From NCBI GenBank assembly GCA_037447655.1, contig JBBHKE010000829.1, positions 7,501 through 28,074 of the forward strand: DNA of 20,574 nucleotides. Reading direction: 5' to 3'. The stretch's first letter is position 1; each line of letters opens with the position of its first letter. A program made the position numbers and the translations under genes. Source of the stretch: Zygnema cylindricum (Eukaryota; Streptophyta; Zygnematophyceae; Zygnematales; Zygnemataceae). Below are positions 1 to 7,426 of this stretch, one piece after another. The notes under the pieces were generated by a model. It saw only the letters and a list, made by a program, of their open reading frames with translations. It made no database searches and had not been told where the DNA came from.

Positions 1-161
1 ATAACACAACTTACGACGGGATTATCGTCAGATTTGGACAATCGGACGGTCGCTGATCAAAGTAGCGACTTAAGAAGATCACATGAAAAGCCCATAATAC
101 AACTTACGATAAAGGCGCCGACAAAAGGCCTACAATAGAAACGCCTACTTTTAAACTATGG
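1..161 (+). repeat. Right-end fragment of foldback (MITE-like) element
   Basis: This stretch aligns over its whole 161 bp, with no net length change, to 15667-15827, the right end of the complete foldback element in this window. Shared landmarks are the TCGGACGGTCGCTGATCAAA core (41-60), the GGCCTAC/CGCCTACTTTT block near the end, and the terminal ACTATGG at 155-161. The left part of the element lies outside the window. The alignment begins just upstream of the junction between the two 93-bp subunits of the complete element, so this copy probably had the same two-subunit right arm. Non-coding. Confidence 0.8.
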
Positions 162-308
162 TCAGGAGGGTCTACCGTTACAGGGGCGGATGGACATAGT
201 GATTCGCGGATGAAGACCAAAGTATAATCGGACGGTCAATAATACTCCTGGACCCTCGGAGAATCATAATTATATCTTTTATGGTGTTGTTTCCGTGTAG
301 ACTTGTTT

Positions 309-679
309 TGTTGGTTTTGGGCCAATGACAGTTTGTTTTATAGAGTTTGTGTATAGCGTTGTTTTTTAGTGCTATTGTAGTTTGGTTTTCGTATTGTTTT
401 AGTTTTTATTGCTTTTAATGGTTTTGTGTTTAGAGTTGCCTAGGTAGTGTAGTTTTTGTTCTTTATATATTTTCCAATCGTAGCCTTTAATGGTAGTAAA
501 CATTTTTACATTCCCAATCACGTTTTGTACTTAGATGGTCTAACCATCGCAATTTTTATAATAAAATATTATCTCTTTTTCAAAAAACTCACGTAGAAAT
601 AGTACGGCATGGTACGGTCAGGTACCAAAATTTGTAATATACCTCATTTTTTGTCTGATGTAACTGCACCCTGCTAATA
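309..679 (+). repeat. Left LTR of the copia relic
   Basis: It is recognised by collinear matches to 3866-4231 at a nearly constant offset of about 3540-3560 bp. The matches are GGGCCAA (about 315) with GAGCCAA (about 3875), GCTTTTAAT (410) with the same string at 3963, TAACCATCGC (541) with the same string at 4077, and AACTGC (662) with AACTGC (4206). The start resembles a TGTTGG terminus. The end is set by the primer-binding-site-like sequence that follows. Confidence 0.6.
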
Positions 680-692
680 TGATAACCAGGCC
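680..692 (+). other. Degenerate primer-binding site
   Basis: TGATAACCAGGCC directly follows the left LTR and resembles TGGTATCAGAGCC, the initiator-tRNA-Met primer-binding site of many plant copia elements. Several positions differ, as expected for a decayed copy. Its position between the LTR and the interior is the main support. Confidence 0.45.
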
Positions 693-1249
693 AAAACTTA
701 CAAAATATGTGGCGTGGGGGAAAGTATTGTTAAAATCGACAAAACTTTGTTGTAAATGATAAAGAAATAGTTATCAACATTATTAAGAATAAATTAAAAG
801 GACATTGCTATATTAAATAAGGTAGTAAATAGGGAGAGACAAATACACTGACAAAACCATTTATAGCAAAGGCACTATATTTTATGTAACAAAAGTCACA
901 AACAAATAGAGATAACGTGTTCAATGGAAAAATATAGACTAGTTACACGTCGTTTTTTTTTAGCTTGAAGGACGACTAAGCATGTGTTTTTCCCGCTCAA
1001 TCTATTGAGCCCTTTCATTTAAAAAATGCATTATAGTAAAAACAAATGCATGGATGGAGAGAGTTCGTGGTTGTTGAAATGACGTCGTAATGAAAACATA
1101 ACTATATGGATTAGTAGAGTTGCCCAAAGACAAAAACAATATGGTGTAAGTGGGAACTCAAGGTAAACTTTAATTTAAAAAGCACAATTAAGAGGTATAC
1201 ATTAGGCTAATAACAAAAATATACATGTAAAAAGAAATTTGCCATGAGC

Positions 1250-1830
1250 AAACACTTTCCGATCGTAAGGTTTCCCGCTACACAAAAACTTTGAAATATA
1301 ACAACGACACGGAAGTTTGTCGAATTGATGTGAAAACGGCTTGCTTAAATGAAGATGTGAAATAGGAGATTTATGCGAAGTAACCAAATGCTTTTTTTTT
1401 TTATTATAACAATTAACATTTGGTTTTGTATATAGGTAAAAGCTCTTTATAAGTTGAGATAAACCCCTAAATAATGGAATTTTATATTTGACAAATATGT
1501 AATTAAACTATAATTTGTGAGATTTAGTAAAGGTCATTTTGTGATCTCACTTAATAACGTGAAAGGGACGATTTGCTATATATAATACTATATGTGGAAA
1601 ACATACTTATCGTAAACAAACCCAAATTTACAATCTAGTAACCGAAAACCAACTTAAATAAAACACTTTATATGAAATAAATGGGGAGGCTATGTGTATT
1701 TAGGGAATACAAATAAAACATGGTCGAAAGATAAAAATAATTAGACTCGAATAGAAATCAATCAATAAAAATGTGGTGGAATAGTTGTAATTTTCTCCAA
1801 CCAAAATTATTATATACGATTGCATATGAG
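1250..1830 (+). pseudogene. Copia reverse transcriptase relic
   Basis: Read in one frame (phase of position 1324), the sequence keeps the skeleton of copia reverse transcriptase but is broken by stops. EVCRIDVKTACLNEDV followed by EIY (about 1312-1374) matches the family block that normally reads VCQMDVKTAFLNGD...EIYM. KALYKLR...TPK.WNF (1438-1482) matches the KALYGLKQAPRAW block. LLYIILYVENILI (1573-1611) matches LLYLLLYVDDMLI. The catalytic YVDD has become YVEN, and stops lie at 1363, 1381, 1459 and 1471. The distance from IDVK to YVEN (about 89 codons) is normal for the family. The three blocks share one frame with no net indel, so decay here was mostly by point substitution. Further on, MK.MGRL..F (about 1670-1710) matches the block after the catalytic site. 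RNase H traces downstream are too weak to call. Not functional. Confidence 0.8.
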
Positions 1831-2399
1831 AAAAATAACATAAGTTAAAAAAATAAATCAATAGTGGCTTATTCTAAGAGGTTGGGGATGCCCAATGATG
1901 GAGAAATAATCGACTTTTATTCAGTTCAATAATTATAGTAGACTGAACGTCGGGGAGGAGGTTTTAATTTGTAGTCGTATTTTTTATTATCTTAAGATAA
2001 CATATTGATCAGGACTTAAAAGAGTGTATAAATACGTACTTGGGAGTTGTGAGTTATGGTTACATCCACAATAAGGGAAGATAAGAATTAAAACTCGGAG
2101 TGACGCGAATAAAATTGACTAATGTACTAAAAATAAACACGTGGGTATCTATTAATGGTCCAAAGTGAGACATATTGTTTTAGTATTAAACTACAAAAAC
2201 CAACTCTTACTCGATAATCAAGTTAGACGTCGTAGTTGCGAGCTCAATGGACAAAACCATAACACGAGTGAATGCATTATTGTATTAATTATAAACGGCG
2301 CGAATCACTTCATAATTTATTTATTGTGATTACGACACAAATATGGTTATAGCCTCAAATCCTAGATACCATATAAGCAAACATAACAACATCTCATTA

Positions 2400-3865
2400 T
2401 CTTCATTCGGGATAAAATAAAATGGGACATTAAAGTTGTTTACTCATCGAAGACATAATATAAATAGGGAAACTAATCATTTTCTCAAAAACTATTATTT
2501 TACAAAAAAAAAAAGTAAATTAACAAATGATATGCGGATTACCATTTACTTATCTTTGCATATGAGATTGCTTATGAAACAAAAAATAACACTTTGACAA
2601 CGTTATGACTGTTTGTTCACGATTGACCATAATTAGTATGGTAATCCACACACAAGTAGTTGATCAATCCCCTGATTAAGTGTACGGCATCGAAATTAAA
2701 CTAGGTGTGCTTCATTTAAGGTGTTTAATGAAGCGTGTTAGATAAATTATGCCATTTTACTATATAAAGTTTCAACACGTTACTGCTTAAATAAGTAATT
2801 ACGACTTTTTGTCCAAATGCACGAGATTTATCAACCGTTATCATTGGTGTCAAAGATGGTGAAATGCTTGTGTGCGGTAAATAATAAACGCGTCATCGTG
2901 AGTATCTTCGTCAACATGAAATAATTGATTATATAATGCCACATTAGCACAACGCCACATTAATTATGTCCCACATGTTGTCAAATGCATAAACATTATA
3001 AATTTATCACCTTCACAGTACTAATTAACTACAGGGTACATGAAATGGTTCATATAGTTGTAAGATTTTGTCACGAGTGCAATACAATACCTTTTGTACA
3101 TCTATACGAAGTCAGGTGGATCCCTCGCGACAAGATTGATACTTGAGCCGCACGTATTAAAACCATGCCAACGAGCCATTCCACAAGTACGCTTAGGAAA
3201 TTCATTATTCTTTTTCCAAATTTGGGGTAAAGATGACCACCACCTGATTTATCTATGCCTTTCACTCCAAAATGGTCGAATGTGATAGGTTGGTGCAAAA
3301 ATGGGGACTGAGGGTGCTGTTCTCGCATGAATATTTGATAGAGCCATGATCGTTAGAGTTGCAAGTACCCAAATGACCAGCACCATGTGTCGCGTCTCAT
3401 CCCTCATACCCACCATCTTGCGTGGTAATGAATGATAGATCCTATGATTTTTTAAGCAAAAGAGATGCCGCTTGGAGCCGTTTTTTTTACATACGTTTGT
3501 TGATCGCCCACATTGATATTTTTATGGATGAGAGTGCCATGGATTAAACGCAACCATGTCCTCGATTATATTTACTCCCAACAATTTCTTAGTTTATATG
3601 CTTCGATGCCCCATGAAAGGCGACGCAGACCCACATAGGTTACATTCGCATACACGTGACAAATCATTAAAGTGACATGTTCAGACATAAGATATATGCC
3701 AGCTTTTTTTGGCTATCAAGACCTTATGGCCCTCCAGCATGCATAAGCTCAAACCATTATTCGATAGAGTTCGTGGCGAAACGGTCATGGAGTTCGAGAA
3801 TTACAGCCGCCCCACCTGTTGTCTATGGATGGTATTCGTAATTTTTACCTTTAGTGTGGGGATAG
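2400..3865. other. Interior of copia relic, no recognisable domain
   Basis: AT-rich sequence between the RT/RNase H relic and the right LTR. Short open frames occur on both strands (for example around 3071-3328) but none resembles a protein domain I know. It is either further decayed element sequence or a nested insertion. Confidence 0.4.
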
Positions 3866-4231
3866 TAGTAGGCTCGAGCCAAGTGCTCATTTTTTCTTTT
3901 GTTTGAAGGATATGCAGCAGTGTTGAATCCTAGTATAGTGTTGTGTTTGTTTGTTTAGCTTTTGCTTTTAATTTGTTAGTTTTGATTTGTGTTTGTTATG
4001 GTTGGGATTTTTAGTTGTAACCCTTAGTTGTCGTCAATAATATTACATTTTTTTCATGCTTTCTACGTAGAAGGTTTAACCATCGCCGTTTTTGGAATTT
4101 AATATCTTCTATAAAAGTACGAAGACGCGATTTTAAAACGTAAAGCCGCACAATATGGTACAATTTTGTCACACATATGACAAAACATTGAATTATAGTC
4201 AACACAACTGCCCTCACCATTCGTGCGGTCA
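3866..4231 (+). repeat. Right LTR of the copia relic
   Basis: Diverged partner of 309-679; see the matched anchors there. It is preceded by a purine-rich stretch (GTGTGGGGATAG, about 3855-3866) in the place expected for the polypurine tract. The end is put at GCGGTCA, since LTRs normally end in CA. Confidence 0.6.
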
Positions 4232-4836
4232 TGATTACGTACGGCTGAAAAAATTATCAAATTTGTTTTAGTGTGTATAAAACGACATTATAACCAATAA
4301 TCTCCTTAAGATATGTACGGAAACGACTGTTTTCCGAGCACTAAACGAAAGCGCAACCAACAACAACCAAACTAGGCCGTTGATCTCTCTCCAGCACTGC
4401 AGTACCGTACATTTCAGGACGGTCCTGCAGTTTTGACGGCCGGCACCGACACCGTTGAAACTGTGGACAGCTTTGCGCCGCAAGAGTCTACCGGCCAAAA
4501 ACGACCTTCTGGAGGACGCGAGGAGCGACGTGGCAGGATGGGGCGGTTTCCAATAACGGCCACGATCTGGAAAATATCATCACTGGACCCCGATCAGAAA
4601 TCCAGCGAAATGTTGTCTTAGCACATCATGCTGACGCGTGTCCTTCATATGTCTTTGGCACGCTCCGGCTTGTAATGGGGAAGATTTTCGTGGCTGAATA
4701 TCGGAGGGACCACGTGGCGACAATGAATATCCCCCCGTGCCACGCTGGACGCCTGACTTAATGTTCGAAAAAGATTTCGTGCGAATCTTACGCCCCATTG
4801 TGGTCGTTTCATGCTCCCGCAAGAAATATCTGGGGC

Positions 4837-4891
4837 ACTGTACTGTACTGTACTCTGTGATACAGTACAGCACTTTGCAGTACAGTACAGT
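4837..4891. repeat. TACTG tandem repeat forming a 14-bp hairpin
   Basis: Runs of TACTG on the left are mirrored by CAGTA runs on the right. The perfect arms ACTGTACTGTACTG (4837-4850) and CAGTACAGTACAGT (4878-4891) enclose a 27-nt loop, and a second inner pairing (CTGTACTGTA with TACAGTACAG, 4861-4870) is also possible. Further CAGTA-like units continue to about 4927. The low-complexity repeat explains the apparent open frames on both strands here. Confidence 0.75.
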
Positions 4892-5186
4892 AAAGTACAT
4901 TAAAGTGCAGTATTTTGAATTACAGTACCTGAGGAATTTCCGCACGGTTTGCACTTTTCATGACATGTTTGTAGAATACGCCCGCACTTTTCGAACATCA
5001 GCTGACACATCACAGCGCGTGTTTATTATCGTACTTTATGGAAACTGATAAGAGTGCGTGAGATAGTCGTTATCAGAATCTGGTAGAATATCCGGTATCC
5101 TATAAAATCAAGCCACCTAGCAAACAGAATTAGGAAAGAATCTGAGCCGACTTTTGATTTTCATGATCGATTATTCCAGTATTTGA

Positions 5187-5275
5187 CACGTGTAATCAAG
5201 GAATTGGTGTCCGATCGGACAGTCATCACATTCCCACGTGTTTTTGTCATAAAAGCATGCGCCGACTGGCACGTG
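5187..5275. promoter_or_regulatory. Cluster of three CACGTG (G-box) sites
   Basis: Palindromic CACGTG hexamers lie at 5187-5192, 5235-5240 and 5270-5275; a fourth (CCACGTGGC, a fuller G-box) is at 4711-4716. In plants these bind bZIP and bHLH factors. The cluster sits about 300-600 bp upstream of the TATA-containing array, so it may be an upstream control region. Function is inferred from motif and position only. Confidence 0.4.
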
Positions 5276-5545
5276 ATCTGCCAAAAAGAATCTTGTCAAC
5301 TTTGTCGATGAACGAGAAAACAGCTTTTAAGTTTTAACGTTACTCTGTCGTTTCGTGCGTATTTCGTGCAATTAAATACACCCGTTCGAAAAATATACAC
5401 TCGGCATTAAGAAATAGAACGCGTAATAAATTTATATTTGCACGAGTCAAAATAGAGTGGTCCACCACTCAGTGCATTGCCTATAGAGTGTTGTTGTTGT
5501 CACCTTCCTGTCCTGCTGTCCAGTATCTCCTCGCAGAACCTACTG

Positions 5546-5639
5546 CCTTCTCATTGGCTCCTCATCCTTTTATGCCTTCTCATTGGCTCCTCACCGTTTC
5601 CTGATTTCTCATTGGCTCCTCACCATCTCCTCGAATCGT
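5546..5639 (+). promoter_or_regulatory. Triple 29-bp tandem repeat, each with an inverted CCAAT box
   Basis: ATTGGCTCCTCA occurs at 5553, 5582 and 5611, exactly 29 bp apart, each time preceded by TTCTC or a close variant. ATTGG is the reverse of the CCAAT box bound by NF-Y. The core is strictly kept while the rest of each unit has drifted, which suggests that the CCAAT core is what is maintained. The array lies about 170-230 bp upstream of a TATA box, a reasonable promoter distance. Confidence 0.6.
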
Positions 5640-5722
5640 CATTCTCTCCACCAACCGCGCATTCTCTTCCATGTCCCAATGTGAACAGACCTCAACTCTC
5701 GCTGAAAACTCCACCCAACCTT

Positions 5723-5783
5723 CGATATGAAACCGATATGACACCGATATGGAACCGATATGGAACCGATATGGCACCGATAT
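5723..5783 (+). repeat. Six 11-bp GATAT tandem units abutting the TATA box
   Basis: CGATAT occurs at 5723, 5734, 5745, 5756, 5767 and 5778, always 11 bp apart, in units close to ACCGATATGGA. The last unit runs directly into the TATA box. A period of about one helical turn puts every unit on the same face of the DNA. It could be an operator array for a factor that recognises GATAT, or simple slippage expansion. Confidence 0.7.
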
Positions 5784-5784
5784 T

Positions 5785-5792
5785 TATATATA
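5785..5792 (+). promoter_or_regulatory. TATA box
   Basis: TATATATA lies directly downstream of the 11-bp array and about 170 bp downstream of the last CCAAT box. If it is used, transcription would begin near 5815-5825 and the BELL leader would be about 1.3 kb unless a leader intron is removed. No experimental start site is visible from sequence, so linking it to the gene at 7109 is inference. Confidence 0.45.
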
Positions 5793-6517
5793 TTTCAATG
5801 CCAAACCGACGCTTCCGTCTCGACAATACCGCCGCCGTCAAAATTCCGTCGCCCGACGTGTCACATGTCACACAAGTCCTAGTGACAGCCGTCCAAAACC
5901 GAGATCCAACTGTCCAATTACGCCTTCACTGCGCGCCAATTTTTGTCGTTTAGCGACTTTAAATTACCGGCGGCGTGTAGCGCAATTTGCCGACAGATAT
6001 TCTGTGGCGCGAAATACGAGAGCGGCGATTTGTACGGATGTTTCGGCGCCGTATTTTTGAATATCTACGGAAGATAATTTCAAAAAGTGGGGGCGTCCGT
6101 CTGCAGTCTTTGGGAAGACCTATCTCGCCTTGGAGGTCTTTTTCGCCGTTTCTTTTAGAAAAATTGCGGTACAGCTTTTTATGGCGGAGAAAGATTTGAT
6201 ATCATGACTAGACTTCATTGAATTAATAAAAAGTGAGATACTCTGAATGTGTTTTTTTTTCCTTTTCCTTTTTCCCCTTTTGTTGTTCATCTTCATCTAT
6301 TTATTTTGCCCTTCAAATGTAACCATTTTGGCTTTTTTTTTGTTACAAACCTCTGCAATGTGGAGAAAAAGAAGAAAAAGAAAATTGTTTGTATGTTTCA
6401 TTTTTTTGTCTAAATTTTAAATGTTTGACCCACATTCTAATATTTACTATTTGATTCACAAAACCTTTAGATTAATATTTACTTTGTCAATTTCAACATT
6501 AACGATTCCTTTTTCCT

Positions 6518-6563
6518 CACCTCCCCTCTCTCTCTCTCCCTATTTCTCTCCCTCTCTCTCTCT
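6518..6563 (+). repeat. CT (GA) microsatellite tract
   Basis: An almost uninterrupted CT-rich tract with several CTCTCT runs, upstream of the BELL start codon. GA/CT repeats are known binding sites of plant BBR/BPC factors, which control homeobox genes including KNOX. A regulatory role is inference; it may be a plain microsatellite. Confidence 0.6.
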
Positions 6564-6930
6564 TACATTACACTTATAGGTATGCACAGAAAGCTTCCAA
6601 ATACATTTTTTTTCCTTTTTTTTTGTTGTTTTTAACACCTTGAAATCTAAAGACTATCTCAAACTGATAATTTACAAAATCAAGGACCACAATCTGTCTA
6701 AGACAATAAATGGAATACAGTTTAATTTTGGGTCTGAATAGTGTTAATTAAAAAAAATAAAAAAAATAAAAAAAAAATTACTGAAACCGGGCAAAGCACT
6801 GGATTGACAATCCTTTTAAAAAAACAAAAAAAACCCCAAAACGGAAAAAAGTAAACAAATAAAAAACTAAAATTTTATAAAATGAACTTGAACGCAAAAA
6901 ACTAAAAAACTGACTAAAATTAACCAAAAA

Positions 6931-6998
6931 CTGGCCTGAAAACTGAATCGAAAAATGAACTGAAAAATGGAACTGAAAACTGAACTGAAAACTGAATC
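6931..6998 (+). repeat. Degenerate AACTGAAAA tandem repeat
   Basis: Imperfect repetition of AACTGAAAA units of about 10-12 bp. Read on the minus strand it gives a run of alternating Phe and polar residues inside a 149-residue open frame (6778-7227), which is an artefact of this repeat. Confidence 0.6.
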
Positions 6999-7108
6999 CC
7001 AAATAAATGTAGGTTTTTAACTTCATTATTTTGACGTGCTTTAGGTGAAAATCACATCCTCCTCTCATCTCTCCACTCTCCTCCTTCCCCTCCAACACCA
7101 ATATTACT

Positions 7109-7426
7109 ATGGATGGAAACGTAACCTTCTCGTCCCATGAAGGTACGGAACCGTTAAGTCCTCTGTTACATGGAACGGTTTTAGGAAGCCATGGATTCCC
7201 TCCTTCCATACCATTTTCAAACGACAACTCTTTTTTGGAACCATTTGACTTTGACGAGGACGTCGACGGAGTTCTCGATCAGTTAAACATAACTGGAATG
7301 GGCATGGAAATGGATATGGAAGGTTGTCATAACCGTTTCGGGGATTGTTTTTTAACTCCTCCTCCCTCCTCCTCCTCCCCCTTCTTAGGGGCTGTTGGGT
7401 CCTTTGTCAGCCCTCATCCTCTTCAG
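7109..7426 (+). CDS. BELL gene exon 1
   Basis: It codes for residues 1-106, starting at an ATG after a pyrimidine-rich leader and ending in CAG|GTAAGT, a consensus donor. The protein segment has an acidic patch FDFDEDVDGVLD at 46-57, a Met/Glu stretch and a Ser/Pro run. No known domain. Reading through the donor stays open to 7558, but that tail is AT-rich intron sequence. Confidence 0.65.

Larger units (their letters stand above)
309..4231 (+). mobile_element. Decayed Ty1/copia LTR retrotransposon
   Basis: An old, non-functional LTR retrotransposon on the + strand. Two diverged direct repeats of about 370 bp (309-679 and 3866-4231) bracket an interior of about 3.2 kb. A degenerate primer-binding site resembling the common plant copia motif TGGTATCAGAGCC follows the left LTR, at 680-692. 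The interior holds a relic of copia reverse transcriptase (about 1250-1830). The RT relic begins only about 560 bp after the LTR, where an intact element has gag, protease and integrase over about 2-3 kb, so that part is deleted or decayed beyond recognition. From about 2400 to 3865 I recognise no domain. The LTRs are too diverged for recent activity. No clear target-site duplication was found; the ends are accurate to perhaps 10 bp. Confidence 0.7.
4232..5545. other. Gene-free region with G-boxes and a hairpin
   Basis: About 1.3 kb with no convincing gene. Part of it (about 4350-4760) is richer in G+C than the surroundings. Short overlapping frames on both strands (4433-4621 plus, 4580-4954 minus) follow repeats and show no domain. 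The stretch contains the TACTG hairpin (4837-4891) and four CACGTG boxes (4711, 5187, 5235, 5270). It may be distal promoter of the BELL gene or remains of an unclassified transposon. Confidence 0.5.
5793..7108 (+). other. Probable 5' leader or proximal promoter of the BELL gene
   Basis: This region has no gene of its own. Up to about 6120 it is GC-richer, with GGCGCGAAA at 6006-6014, which matches the E2F consensus TTTCGCGCC on the minus strand. From about 6240 it is AT-rich with many homopolymer runs. A CT-rich tract lies at about 6518-6563 and another at 7058-7094, immediately before the start codon; pyrimidine-rich leaders are common in plants. Several upstream ATGs occur (for example 5987), so if the leader starts near 5820 it would contain upstream open frames. 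A leader intron is possible but I could not fix its ends. Confidence 0.4.

Noticed and set aside
4580-5048. Overlapping 124- and 103-codon frames on opposite strands
   Set aside because: Both run through the TACTG repeat, have no domain, and mirror each other because the repeat lacks stops in several frames.
5546-5783. CRISPR-like regularly spaced repeats
   Set aside because: The repeats are short and tandem, the spacers are drifted repeat sequence, and the setting is eukaryotic.
5477-6199. Open frames of 158, 103 and 70 codons over the promoter array
   Set aside because: They cross the 29-bp and 11-bp tandem repeats and the TATA box in different frames, with no domain or splice context.
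6778-7227. 149-codon minus-strand open frame
   Set aside because: It is antisense to exon 1 and to the AACTGAAAA repeat; its Phe/Ser/Gln pattern is an artefact of the repeat.
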